Assembly: GCA_037443785.1 (NCBI GenBank)
Contig: JBBINR010000002.1
Span: 94,917 to 158,916 of the forward strand
Direction of reading: 5' to 3'
Source of the DNA: JAQUOA01 sp037443785
GTDB lineage: Bacteria > Bacteroidota > Ignavibacteria > UBA10030 > UBA8401
Length of the DNA stretch: 64,000 nucleotides
The position numbers and the translations under genes are program-made. The notes beneath the pieces are model-generated. The model was not told where the DNA came from. It did no database searches and saw only the letters and a list, made by a program, of their open reading frames with translations. This document shows positions 1 through 8,253 of this stretch, piece by piece. The stretch's first letter is position 1. Each line of letters begins with the position of its first letter.

Positions 1-2002
1 GAATTGTTTCATGTCCGCCGAGAATATCATTGTGCGTCAGCATTCCATTTTCGGAGTCAATATTTTTCTGCTGACCGATCGGAAGATAGATATGAAACGT
101 GGTTCCTTTCCCGAGTTCGCTTTCCACATCGATAATCCCGTCGTGTTTTGCGATCACTCCATATGCAACGGCTAATCCCAGTCCGGTGCCGACACCCTTT
201 TCTTTTGTCGTAAAGAACGGATCGAAAATTCGATCCATCGTTTTTTTATCCATTCCGGTTCCGGTATCGCGGAGAGAAATGTGAATTTGGTGATCGATCG
301 CATTAAGACTATTTTCTTCTGTTCGGATGATAAGCATCCCGCCGGATGGCATGGCGTCACGGGCGTTCACGCAAATATTTAAAAACACTTGATGGAGCTG
401 CGTTGAATCAGCATACAGCAATGGAAGATGAGGCGTGAATTCCGTGATGATTTCAATTTTCTTCGGAAGAATTTCTCCCAATAACTTTGCCAGCTCTTTC
501 AATTGTGAGTTGATATCGATCAGATCGAGCGAAGCAGAATTTTTTCGCGCGAATGTCAGGAGCTGTCGCACAATTGATGCACCTCGGTTTATAGTATTCT
601 TCATTGTTTCGTAGCTATTGGCAATTTTATGGGGTTTTATCGCTCCGGTTTGAAGCAGTGAAATATAGCCGAGCAGAATGCCAAGAATATTATTAAAATC
701 GTGGGCAATGCCGCCGGCAAGCGTGCCGAGGCTTTCCAATTTTTGAGCTTGACGAAGTTCTTCTTCCAACTTTCTCCGTTCGGTCGTATCACGTGCAATG
801 GCAAGTAAACGGAACGTTCCGTCGCTTTGATGTTGAACCGTTGCTGTCACTTCCATAAATATGTAATCGCCCTGTTTTTTTTTCATCCGGTATTCGGTCG
901 GGGGGAGAGGTTTTCCCTGAATAGTTTCCCTGAAATTCTCAATCGCTTTATGTTGATCGTCACCGTGAATGAGATCAGTAAACGAGCGGCCAATCCACTC
1001 ATGGCGGTTCCATCCGGTCAGCGTTTCAAACGAAGCGTTTAGGTTGGTAAAAATTCCGGAAGCAGAAAGAAGCAAGATGGCATCCCGTGCACTTTCAAAT
1101 AAATCGCGGTAATTTTCCAACGATTCTTTTAAACTCTCTTTGGCCAATTTGGTTTTGGTAATATCCGAAATAATCCCGTCGATGCGGCGTATGGATCCGG
1201 AGCTGCCGATATCGGCTCTGATTTTCAGGTCAATCCAGCGTACTTCCCCGGAGCGGTGAATAATACGGTACGTGCCGTTAATAATTCGTCCGTTATGCAA
1301 AGCCAGATAGGACACCGTAAGGTTCTCCTTATCTTCGGGATGAATCATCTCTTTCCAGAGGAAAGGGTTTTCAAAAAATTGCTCGACCGTATATCCATAA
1401 ATTTTTTCACACGACGCCGAAACATTCAACATGGTGGTATTCGCGAGATCATACGAAAAAAACATTTCGTCCAAATTAAGAAAAAGATTCTGCAACTGGT
1501 CGTGAACCGTTTTTAATTCTTTTGCCGTATGCTCAAGTTCAAGATTTTTGCTTTCAAGTTTTTCGATCAGTCGTTTGCTGTATTGCCGGAGAACATGTTC
1601 CTCGGGAAGATTTTCGGGCAATGTTGCGGTGTGCGGCATTGAAGTGAAGGCCGCTGTCAGTGCTTCGAGAATTTTTTTTGACGGCGATGGTTTTGTTAAA
1701 AAATTATTCGCGCCGATTTTGCGTGCAAAGTGCTCATCATTCGGCGACGTATAGGTTGCGGTATAGAAAATAAACGGGATCGAATTATACTGTGGATTTT
1801 TACGCAGGGACATACAGAATGCATACCCGTCCATCTCAGGCATTAAAATGTCGGAGATAATTGCCTGTACGGAATGCTGTTCGAGCATTTTCATTGCGGC
1901 AATGCCGTTTGACGCTTTGAGCACAGACATTTTTTCCGAAAGAAGCATCGCTTCGAGAAGTTTTAAATTAGTTGAATCGTCATCAACAATAAGAATGGTC
2001 AT
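1..2002 (-). CDS. Hybrid sensor histidine kinase, partial (receiver-PAS-PAS-HisKA-HATPase)
   Basis: The frame is open from an ATG at 2002 to the window edge, so the C-terminus is missing. The visible 667 residues start with a receiver domain (MTILIVDDD, phospho-acceptor in the IISDILMPEMDG segment, lysine in FLTKPSPSKK). A short helical linker and two PAS domains with PAC-like ends (RIDGIISDITK and LLAIARDTTERR) follow. Next come a HisKA box (LAGGIAHDFNNILG, phospho-His in AHDFN) and an HATPase_c domain with NARDAMPSGG, DTGTGM and GTGLGL boxes. The reading ends at HNDILGGHETI, the usual entry to a second receiver domain beyond the window. The start overlaps the stop of the upstream receiver gene by 4 bp (ATGA), which implies translational coupling. 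Likely a cytoplasmic phosphorelay kinase; no membrane segment is visible. The signal is unknown. Confidence 0.9.
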   Translation of the reverse strand, partial: MTILIVDDDSTNLKLLEAMLLSEKMSVLKASNGIAAMKMLEQHSVQAIISDILMPEMDGYAFCMSLRKNPQYNSIPFIFYTATYTSPNDEHFARKIGANNFLTKPSPSKKILEALTAAFTSMPHTATLPENLPEEHVLRQYSKRLIEKLESKNLELEHTAKELKTVHDQLQNLFLNLDEMFFSYDLANTTMLNVSASCEKIYGYTVEQFFENPFLWKEMIHPEDKENLTVSYLALHNGRIINGTYRIIHRSGEVRWIDLKIRADIGSSGSIRRIDGIISDITKTKLAKESLKESLENYRDLFESARDAILLLSASGIFTNLNASFETLTGWNRHEWIGRSFTDLIHGDDQHKAIENFRETIQGKPLPPTEYRMKKKQGDYIFMEVTATVQHQSDGTFRLLAIARDTTERRKLEEELRQAQKLESLGTLAGGIAHDFNNILGILLGYISLLQTGAIKPHKIANSYETMKNTINRGASIVRQLLTFARKNSASLDLIDINSQLKELAKLLGEILPKKIEIITEFTPHLPLLYADSTQLHQVFLNICVNARDAMPSGGMLIIRTEENSLNAIDHQIHISLRDTGTGMDKKTMDRIFDPFFTTKEKGVGTGLGLAVAYGVIAKHDGIIDVESELGKGTTFHIYLPIGQQKNIDSENGMLTHNDILGGHETI

Positions 2003-2394
2003 GACTGCGAATTTTTGTTTGATGTGCTGGATTCTAAGAATTGCCGTACGAGCACAGGAAGCGTATGAGTATCAATCGGCTTGGTAAGGTACCCGTCGCA
2101 TCCTGCGCTCATCGCTTTTTCTTCATCGCCTGCCATTGCAAAGGATGTCACCGCAATGATTGGGATGTGACTGGTTTCGGGTTTGGACTTTAAAATCCGG
2201 GTTAATGTCAAACCATCCATACGCGGCAGTTGAATATCCATCAAAATCACGCCGGGCTGCCGGTCGATTATCACCGACAGGGCAGTTTCTGCATCTTCCG
2301 CAGAATACACGGTAAATCCTTCATACGACAGTACATCGCAAATCAATTTTAGATTGATATGATTATCATCCACAATGAAGACGGATTGCTTCAT
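1999..2394 (-). CDS. Single-domain response regulator (CheY/DivK-like)
   Basis: The 131-residue protein is one receiver domain with no output domain. Acidic pocket residues D9 and D10, phospho-acceptor D53 in LMDIQLPRMDG, a Thr/Ser switch in IIAVTSF and the conserved lysine in GYLTKPID are all present. It overlaps the kinase upstream (2391-3935) by 4 bp and the hybrid kinase downstream by 4 bp. The three therefore form a tightly coupled operon on the minus strand, and the lone receiver probably shuttles phosphoryl groups between the two kinases or acts allosterically. DivK-type receivers share the SFAMAGDEEKAMSAGCDGY segment almost exactly, so the family call is firm; the target is unknown. 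Confidence 0.92.
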   Translation of the reverse strand: MKQSVFIVDDNHINLKLICDVLSYEGFTVYSAEDAETALSVIIDRQPGVILMDIQLPRMDGLTLTRILKSKPETSHIPIIAVTSFAMAGDEEKAMSAGCDGYLTKPIDTHTLPVLVRQFLESSTSNKNSQS

Positions 2395-3935
2395 GGCGTA
2401 ATTATTTCCCCAAACTGTTTTGGCAGCACGACAATAAAAACTGATCCTTTTCCAAACTCACTTTTTACCTGAATAAATCCCTGCTGCAACTCAACAAATT
2501 TTTTTGTTATCGCAAGTCCCAATCCTGTTCCTTCGAACTGCTTTGTCATTCCGGAATCAATCTGCTGAAATTCATTGAACAATTTCGGAATATCTTCCTT
2601 GCGAATGCCGATGCCGGTATCGCTTACCTGAATGCAAAATCGGTCTTCAGACCACGCACCGCCGCCGACGTGAACACTTCCGCCATGGTGAGTAAACTTT
2701 ACAGCATTCGAAAGAAGATTATAGAGTACCTGTTTAAATTTTTGCTGATCGAGAGAAACAATATCCGGATCGATGGTTGTTTCAACAGTTACGGAAATAT
2801 TTTTTTTCACCGCCGTCGGGTGAATAATGGAACAAACTTCGTCAATTGTTCGCTTGACAGAAAATTTTGTCGCCACGAACGATATTTTTCCGGCTTCAAC
2901 CTTTGCCAGATCGAGAATATCATTGAGTAATTGCAGCAAATGTTTTCCGCTGGAAAGAATATCGAGCAAATATTCCTTTTGTTTTGCATTGAGCGGTCCG
3001 GGTTTTTCATCGACAAGAAATTCAGCAAATCCGATAATGCCATTCAACGGCGTCCGCAATTCGTGCGACATGTTAGCAAGAAACTCGCTTTTCAGCCGGG
3101 TTGTTTCCTGAATACGACGATTTTGTTCTTCCAACTCAAATCTGCGAAGTTCTTCCCGCTGCTTCCGTTCAGTAATATCGCGGATCAAACTAAAGACCAA
3201 TGCTCCGTTGTCAGCGGGCATCGGACTCAAACTGATTTCAACAGGAAATTCCATTCCATCTTTTTTAACACCGTACAATTCAAGCCCCGATTTCAAGCCG
3301 CGCACTTTCGGATGGGAAAAATATCCTTCACGCTGAATTACATGACGCTCCGAAAACCGTTTTGGAATTAACATTTCTACCGCATTCCCGAGAAGTTCGT
3401 GACCCTTGTATCCGAACAGTTTTTCAGTTTGTGAATTGACAAGAACAATGTTTCCCTGTTGATCGACGATGACGACGGCATCCGGTACAGATTCGACGAG
3501 CGCATGAAATTTTTCATCCGACTTTTTTCTTTCGCTGATATTGCGGATGGTGCTAAGCACGAAGATTTCATTGTTGATGTGTATGTGGTTCATGCAGATT
3601 TCAGCCGGAAATTCTGTTTTATCCGATCGGAGTCCGAACAGTTCCAACCCTGCTTCCATTGTTCGTTGATGCGGATGTTTAATATAGTCGGCTCGGTGTT
3701 TGGCGTAAGACATGCGAAAGCGTTCAGGAAGGAATAGATCAATCGTCATTCCAATAAAACTTTCTTTAGTGTAGCTAAATAGTTCCATTGCAAGGGTATT
3801 GGCCAGAATGATTTGGCCATTCCTGTCTGTTACCACCATCGCATCGGGCATGGCTTCCAGCAGGTTGTAAAACTGTTGATCAAAAATTCGTATTTCGTTG
3901 AAAGTATTCATAGGTAATATGGTGGAATGATTCAT
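2391..3935 (-). CDS. PAS-PAS sensor histidine kinase
   Basis: The protein has 514 residues and no obvious membrane segment. Two successive PAS domains (about residues 22-140 and 142-260) each end in a PAC motif (IRNISERK, IRDITERK). A coiled linker leads to a HisKA domain with phospho-acceptor H291 in FLANMSHELRTPLNG. The HATPase_c domain follows, with N box NLLSNAVKF, DTGIGI and GTGLGLAI. The two PAS domains are similar to each other (each has a PDAxVV start and a GLELxG segment), which suggests internal duplication. It is the first gene of the three-gene overlapping phosphorelay operon. An internal Met at residue 9 is an alternative start. Confidence 0.92.
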   Translation of the reverse strand: MNHSTILPMNTFNEIRIFDQQFYNLLEAMPDAMVVTDRNGQIILANTLAMELFSYTKESFIGMTIDLFLPERFRMSYAKHRADYIKHPHQRTMEAGLELFGLRSDKTEFPAEICMNHIHINNEIFVLSTIRNISERKKSDEKFHALVESVPDAVVIVDQQGNIVLVNSQTEKLFGYKGHELLGNAVEMLIPKRFSERHVIQREGYFSHPKVRGLKSGLELYGVKKDGMEFPVEISLSPMPADNGALVFSLIRDITERKQREELRRFELEEQNRRIQETTRLKSEFLANMSHELRTPLNGIIGFAEFLVDEKPGPLNAKQKEYLLDILSSGKHLLQLLNDILDLAKVEAGKISFVATKFSVKRTIDEVCSIIHPTAVKKNISVTVETTIDPDIVSLDQQKFKQVLYNLLSNAVKFTHHGGSVHVGGGAWSEDRFCIQVSDTGIGIRKEDIPKLFNEFQQIDSGMTKQFEGTGLGLAITKKFVELQQGFIQVKSEFGKGSVFIVVLPKQFGEIITP

Positions 3936-4055
3936 TCAACGTAAGAGTAATGAATCGGAAGGAGAAATTGATTCCGAATAAGAAAAAAATTTGCCCCATG
4001 TTCGCCGCCATCAAACATTTTTTCCCTCGTTGTTGCGGGAAAGGTTAGGAAGTTG

Positions 4056-4760
4056 CTATACCGCAGCGTGTTCAGTCAACTGCCACCGAAACCCCAGTGT
4101 AGGAACAATCATACTGAATTCCATGAAATCAATCGGTTTCGAAATAAATGCTTTTACCCCAAGTTCAACACACGCTTTATAATCTTGGTCTGACCGGGAT
4201 GAGGTCAAAATCACAATCGGAATAGAGCGCGTTTTTTCGTGTTTCCGAGTCTCTTTTAAGAATTCTATACCGCTCATTCCCGGAAGTGTAAGGTCCAAAA
4301 GGATCAATTTCGGATTACCCGCTTTTTCACGCGAAGAAAATTTTCCTTGTGCAAAAAGATAGTCGAGTGTTTCTTCCGCGGTTCGGGTGACAAAAATCGG
4401 ATTGGTGACGCCGTTTCGTTCGATGGCATTCAACGTCAATTCAACGTGTGAAGGATTGTCCTCTACAAGAAGAATATCGAAAGGAGAAAAGATCGGCTGT
4501 ACAGCTTTTGATATTGGTTCGGATCGCTTTTCTATTTTTAAAAATAAATCTGCAAGAGGAATTTCCAGTGCTTCTGCAAGGCGGGAGATGCTTTTCAATG
4601 TAATGTTTCGGTGGCCGCCTTCAATATCGGTAATGTATGTTCGATGAAGGCCGGATCGTTCGGCGAGTTTTTCCTGGGAATACCCCAATAATTCCCGTTG
4701 ATCTTTTAATTCAAGCCCAAGACTTGCCAATAATTTTTTTATGTCTGATGATTCTTTCAT
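4056..4760 (-). CDS. XRE-type HTH fused to a C-terminal receiver domain
   Basis: The 234 residues hold an N-terminal XRE/Cro helix-turn-helix (about residues 13-72, including GYSQEKLAERSGLHRTYITD) joined by a short linker to a receiver domain (about 93-225). The receiver has acidic pair E100/D101, phospho-acceptor D156 in LILLDLTLPGMSG, switch T186 and K208 in SKPID, so it looks phosphorylatable. It most resembles Rcp1/CheY-like receivers with the long alpha4 insert. Ordinary response regulators place the receiver first, so this order is unusual. It lies about 120 bp upstream of the kinase operon on the same strand, so those kinases are plausible partners. DNA targets are unknown. Confidence 0.88.
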   Translation of the reverse strand: MKESSDIKKLLASLGLELKDQRELLGYSQEKLAERSGLHRTYITDIEGGHRNITLKSISRLAEALEIPLADLFLKIEKRSEPISKAVQPIFSPFDILLVEDNPSHVELTLNAIERNGVTNPIFVTRTAEETLDYLFAQGKFSSREKAGNPKLILLDLTLPGMSGIEFLKETRKHEKTRSIPIVILTSSRSDQDYKACVELGVKAFISKPIDFMEFSMIVPTLGFRWQLTEHAAV

Positions 4761-5057
4761 GTGTGAAAATAATTCTATTCGTATACAATAATCTACAGAC
4801 TATGAGTGACATGCCGGAGATAAAAGAAAAAAAATAGATGTGCTGGACAGACGGAGATTTTTATAAAAGAAAGATTACCGATTTCCAAACAGCACAGTAT
4901 GTTTTCTCCCTCCTCATCAGTAATGTCGTTTAAACTAAAATGCTTGTGTGCAAAAGTCAAGCAGAAAAACCATTTTTGCAAATCATTTTTCAAAAATTAG
5001 CGACCATGGCAAGGTGATGACACATTAACGGAAGAAAAATATTACATTATCTTTCAA

Positions 5058-5279
5058 ATGAACGAACAACCGAACAATCCGTTGCATGGCATGACACTTG
5101 AAATGATCCTTCATCATCTCGTTGACCATTATGGCTGGGAAAAATTAGGAATCATCATACGCATACGATGTTTTAACGAAAATCCAAGCGTCTCATCCAG
5201 CTTAAAATTTCTCCGTAAAACCCCGTGGGCACGGAAAAAAGTCGAAGAGTTATACTGTAAAACGATTGATAAATCATAA
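5058..5279 (+). CDS. VF530 family (DUF2132) small DNA-binding-type protein
   Basis: This 73-residue protein matches the VF530/DUF2132 pattern almost end to end: NNPLHGMTLEMIL, then HYGWEKLG, IRCFNENPSVSSSLKFLRKTPWARKKVEELY. The family is a small alpha-helical fold described as a putative DNA-binding protein, and its cellular job is not established. No Shine-Dalgarno sequence is obvious before the ATG. A TACATT -10-like hexamer ends only about 10 bp before the start codon, so the message may be nearly leaderless. It is followed after 40 bp by the eIF1-like gene on the same strand. Confidence 0.85.
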   Translation: MNEQPNNPLHGMTLEMILHHLVDHYGWEKLGIIIRIRCFNENPSVSSSLKFLRKTPWARKKVEELYCKTIDKS

Positions 5280-5319
5280 TTACATGCTTTTTTTAATTTT
5301 CAATGGAAAGTACCTCGCT

Positions 5320-5646
5320 ATGAAACTGAATTCACTTTCTGATTTGCAGCAGCTTCTTCCGGAATCCGAGCGAAAAAAACAATCTGAATCCATGCCGAAA
5401 AAGGAACACGATGGAAAAGGAAAATCCATTCATATCTACTTAGATACAACGGGACGAAAAGGGAAAAACGTTACTATTGTTTCCGGATTGCAGCATAATC
5501 CTGCCACGATGGAAGAGATTGCCCGAATACTCAAACAGTACTGCGGTGCCGGTGGAACAGTGAAAGGGGGAGACATCGAAATCCAAGGGGATCAGCGGAA
5601 ACGAATTGAAGAAAAAATGCGCAAGATGAATTATGATATTCGATGA
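5320..5646 (+). CDS. SUI1/eIF1-like translation initiation factor (YciH family)
   Basis: The start at 5320 is chosen because GGAAAG lies 9 bases upstream; a longer frame from 5266 has no ribosome site. The protein has 108 residues. The N-terminal third is charged and probably flexible. Residues about 40-108 form the SUI1 domain with RKGKNVTIVSGLQ, EEIARILKQYCGAGGTVKGGDIEIQGD and a terminal RKMNYDIR. YciH proteins are homologues of eukaryotic eIF1, and E. coli YciH influences start-site selection and stress translation. The family match is strong; the role here is inferred. Confidence 0.9.
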   Translation: MKLNSLSDLQQLLPESERKKQSESMPKKEHDGKGKSIHIYLDTTGRKGKNVTIVSGLQHNPATMEEIARILKQYCGAGGTVKGGDIEIQGDQRKRIEEKMRKMNYDIR

Positions 5647-6003
5647 AAAATCTCGAAGATAGAAATTTTCAATGAACACTTGCCGTTTTTGATGAAAATT
5701 GGAGCTTGATTTCAAAAAAAAATCACGGTAGCTTTGTACAGACAGCAGAGTGAGTTTTACTCTCTCTAACAACCCTCACACTCCGATTTTCACGCGAGCC
5801 TTGTTAGCTCTCATGTTGGTGGTATTCATAGAGGATTCACAACACACGAGCGTTCGGTAAACAACACAGTAAAATTTTTTAATTTATTTTTGTTCTGTAA
5901 AATATGTCTTTACTCAAGTAACGGCGGTGATTGTGTGTCTTCTTCCTCATGACTGACGGAACTTTGTTGAACGAAGTGAAGTTGCAAAGAAAGGAGGTCG
6001 ACA
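5647..6003 (+). other. Non-coding leader region upstream of the HEAT-repeat gene
   Basis: No gene is supported in this 357-bp stretch. A weak promoter candidate, TTGTAC (5734-5739) with 17 bp to TTACTC (5757-5762), would give a leader of more than 200 nt. Within it CTAACAA (5766-5772) can pair with TTGTTAG (5801-5807). The stretch just before the next gene ends in a strong AAAGGAGG ribosome site. Confidence 0.4.
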
Positions 6004-6570
6004 ATGATATATGATCCTATGGCAACAGTATTGGAAGGAACAGATGTTCCTTCGGCTGTCGACACACTTCTTTCACATCTCTATAGCGACGACGGCGCCA
6101 CGAGAAAACAAGCACGCGAAATTTTGGTAAAGATTGGCAAAAGCGTTGTCCCTAAATTGATCCCTTTGGTTTCACACCCGGAGGAACATGTTCGATGGGA
6201 AGCATGCAAGACGCTCGAAAAAATAAGGGACCCGCGTGCGGCAAAAGCGCTTGCTGCCGCATTGCTCGACGACGATATGGATGTTCGGTGGGTTGCTGCC
6301 GATGCGATCATTGAATTGGAACGCGAAGCGATTGAGCCCGTTCTGGAAATGATAGAGGAACATTTTGATTCTGTGCTGCTGCGTGAAGCAGCCCACCATG
6401 TTTTGTATTCTTTGATGCAGGCCAAATTATTAGATGAAAAATCGGAAGTGGTCATGCACGCATTAACAAATTTTGAGCTGCCGACAAAAGCGGCATTTGC
6501 AGCGATCATCGCGCTCGATTATTTACGCTCCGGAAGGGAGCACCGCAAAAAAATGGCGTTGGTTTTCTGA
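6004..6570 (+). CDS. HEAT-repeat protein
   Basis: The 188-residue protein starts 5 bases after a strong AAAGGAGGTCG ribosome site. It consists of helical repeats of about 30 residues, recognisable as ATRKQAREILVKIGKSVVPKLIPLV, HVRWEACKTLEKIRDPRAAKALAAAL, DVRWVAADAIIELE and LREAAHHVLYSLM, which is the HEAT / PBS-lyase HEAT pattern. Such proteins are scaffolds; no catalytic residue is evident and no signal peptide is present, so it is probably cytoplasmic. A strong hairpin terminator follows at 6608. Partners are unknown. Confidence 0.8.
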   Translation: MIYDPMATVLEGTDVPSAVDTLLSHLYSDDGATRKQAREILVKIGKSVVPKLIPLVSHPEEHVRWEACKTLEKIRDPRAAKALAAALLDDDMDVRWVAADAIIELEREAIEPVLEMIEEHFDSVLLREAAHHVLYSLMQAKLLDEKSEVVMHALTNFELPTKAAFAAIIALDYLRSGREHRKKMALVF

Positions 6571-6607
6571 TGTTGGTTCGATTTCCATCCTTCCGAAATC
6601 TGTGAAG

Positions 6608-6635
6608 CGCCCGATGTCATCGGGCGTTTTCTTTT
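6608..6635 (+). terminator. Intrinsic terminator after the HEAT-repeat gene
   Basis: CGCCCGATG (6608-6616) pairs with CATCGGGCG (6618-6626) and is followed by TTTTCTTTTTC. The stem starts about 38 bp after the stop codon of the HEAT gene. Confidence 0.85.
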
Positions 6636-6723
6636 TCTTATCAAAAAATATGTCGTGTCATTTGAAATTGACCGCATCATTCAGTAGATTTTTCCAGACC
6701 AATTTTTCATTACTATTTATTTT

Positions 6724-7137
6724 ATGACATCCTCTGCCCGGTTGATGTGCGGTATTATTCTTTTAATCATTCCATTGATTCCGTTGGCAGATTCTCTCTT
6801 CCTTTCGTTCCTGAAAAGGAAAAATAAAACCCCCTTTACCGACTTTCAAAAAACAATGTTTCGTACCGGCCGCGACCATGCAGGAATATTTATTATTCTG
6901 TCTTTGATGGGACAAATTCTTATCGACGAAGCAGCCGTGAATATTATTTTTGAATGGATCATGCGGGTTGGATTTGTACTTGCGGCACTGTTGATTGCAA
7001 GCGGATTTTTTGCCGCCGCAATGGATGATAGCGCGCAAAAGCCTAATAAACTTATTGTAATTCGTTACGCAGGGTCCGGAATATTGATGGCATCATTGTT
7101 TCTGCTGGGAATTGGATTATTGATGAAAGCCCAGTAA
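6724..7137 (+). CDS. Small integral membrane protein, unknown function
   Basis: I do not recognise a family. The 137 residues contain about four hydrophobic segments (roughly 8-27, 53-68, 78-100 and 114-134) separated by short charged loops (FLKRKNKTPFTDFQ, DDSAQKPNKL). This predicts a small four-helix inner-membrane protein. The start at 6724 lacks a clear ribosome site. It precedes a DUF1304-type membrane protein by about 90 bp on the same strand, so the two may be co-transcribed. Confidence 0.6.
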   Translation: MTSSARLMCGIILLIIPLIPLADSLFLSFLKRKNKTPFTDFQKTMFRTGRDHAGIFIILSLMGQILIDEAAVNIIFEWIMRVGFVLAALLIASGFFAAAMDDSAQKPNKLIVIRYAGSGILMASLFLLGIGLLMKAQ

Positions 7138-7226
7138 TATCAGCAATGCATTGATCTACCAAACTTGTCCATGTCGTGCAAAATTGCTTTTATGAATCAA
7201 ACTTTTATTCACAAAAAAATACTCTT

Positions 7227-7586
7227 ATGCCAGTTCTAGCAAAAATATTTGTCACCTTAGTAGCACTTGAACATATTTACATTCTTTGGTTAGAAATGTT
7301 TGTCTGGACAACTGTCGGAAGGAGGGTCTTCACATCGCTTCCTTCTGATATGTTTGAGAAGACAAGAACGTTTGCAGCAAACCAAGGATTGTACAACGGT
7401 TTTCTTGCTGCCGGATTGATCTGGGCATTACTAATTCAAGATGCAATCTGGTCCAAAAATGTCGCACTCTTTTTTATTTGTTGCGTTGTTGTGGCAGGGA
7501 TCTACGGCGGGCTTACGGCCACGAAATCAATATTTTATAAGCAGGCACTTCCGGCGATTCTTGCATTGGCTGTATTGCTGTTATGA
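7227..7586 (+). CDS. DUF1304 family membrane protein
   Basis: Translation from the ATG at 7227 gives 119 residues beginning MPVLAKIFVTLVALEHIYIL. The VALEH, EMFVW, NQGLYNGFLAAGL and GIYGG segments are the hallmarks of DUF1304, a small four-helix inner-membrane family of unknown function. An in-frame upstream ATG at 7176 would add an uncharacteristic polar extension and is not preferred. The gene ends just before a 12-bp stem terminator shared with the convergent lipoprotein gene. Confidence 0.8.
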   Translation: MPVLAKIFVTLVALEHIYILWLEMFVWTTVGRRVFTSLPSDMFEKTRTFAANQGLYNGFLAAGLIWALLIQDAIWSKNVALFFICCVVVAGIYGGLTATKSIFYKQALPAILALAVLLL

Positions 7587-7600
7587 TTGAAAATTAAGCT

Positions 7601-7631
7601 GCAGCAGAACAGCAGTTCACTGTTCTGCTGC
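7601..7631. terminator. Bidirectional hairpin between convergent genes
   Basis: GCAGCAGAACAG (7601-7612) and CTGTTCTGCTGC (7620-7631) form a perfect 12-bp stem with a 7-nt loop. It sits between a plus-strand gene ending at 7586 and a minus-strand gene ending at 7637. U-tracts on either side are weak, so efficiency is uncertain. Confidence 0.7.
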
Positions 7632-7636
7632 AAAAG

Positions 7637-8176
7637 TTACAGCCCGCTGCGAATTACCCACATCCCTACCATCATCGTTCCCATAACAATTACACCGATA
7701 AGCGGATAATCCCATGTTGATCCCATACTAATCATAGTATGATCTTCTTTTGGTTGGACTATAAAGTTTGTTTCTACAGTAAAAGAAGAATCGGAGTTAG
7801 GAATTTTTTCGATAACTGCCGTTAATAGAAAATTTCCGGCAATGGTCGGTCGATAGACAAAGGTCGAAGTTTCATGGTTCAGAAAAATATTTTGATGAAT
7901 GGATTCAAAAACTTCATTTGTATCGGTTTGTTTTCCGTGATCATGTTGCTGAATATGTTCCATGGAAGATTTTTTGGAAACCATATAGTGCACGGTAACA
8001 CTCTCGGGCATAGCCAATATTGAATGGAGTGTTATAGAGATTGTATCTTCCCGTCCAACTCTCATCGGAGGAATTGAAAGCAGGATCGTATTTTCTCCCT
8101 TGGTGATTTCTTTTGTTATCGTCATCGATTGATGGTCTTCATGATTTTGGTGAGTATCCATCATCATCATATGCAT
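7637..8176 (-). CDS. His/Met-rich envelope lipoprotein of the copper efflux cluster
   Basis: From the first ATG the protein has 179 residues, beginning MHMMMMDTHQNHEDHQS, followed by a beta-rich domain (about 25-150) and a C-terminal hydrophobic helix (about 158-177). The frame stays open upstream to 8248 and encodes KNFKTYIYLLLIFISILPLSSC directly before that Met. This is a textbook lipoprotein signal with lipobox LSSC, so the true protein very likely starts near 8248, although the codons there are ATT and ACG rather than ATG, GTG or TTG. AGGAGG lies at 8250-8255. Its His/Met content and place downstream of cusB-like and metal-binding genes suggest periplasmic copper or silver binding. No family was recognised. 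Confidence 0.7.
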   Translation of the reverse strand: MHMMMMDTHQNHEDHQSMTITKEITKGENTILLSIPPMRVGREDTISITLHSILAMPESVTVHYMVSKKSSMEHIQQHDHGKQTDTNEVFESIHQNIFLNHETSTFVYRPTIAGNFLLTAVIEKIPNSDSSFTVETNFIVQPKEDHTMISMGSTWDYPLIGVIVMGTMMVGMWVIRSGL

Positions 8177-8253
8177 ACAGGATGAAAGCGGGAGAATTGA
8201 AATAAAGATTAATAACAGATAGATATATGTTTTAAAATTTTTCGTAATACCTC

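Noticed and set aside
2931..3371. Plus-strand frame of 146 codons opposite the PAS-PAS kinase
   Set aside because: It is antisense to a well-supported kinase gene and has no recognisable motif.
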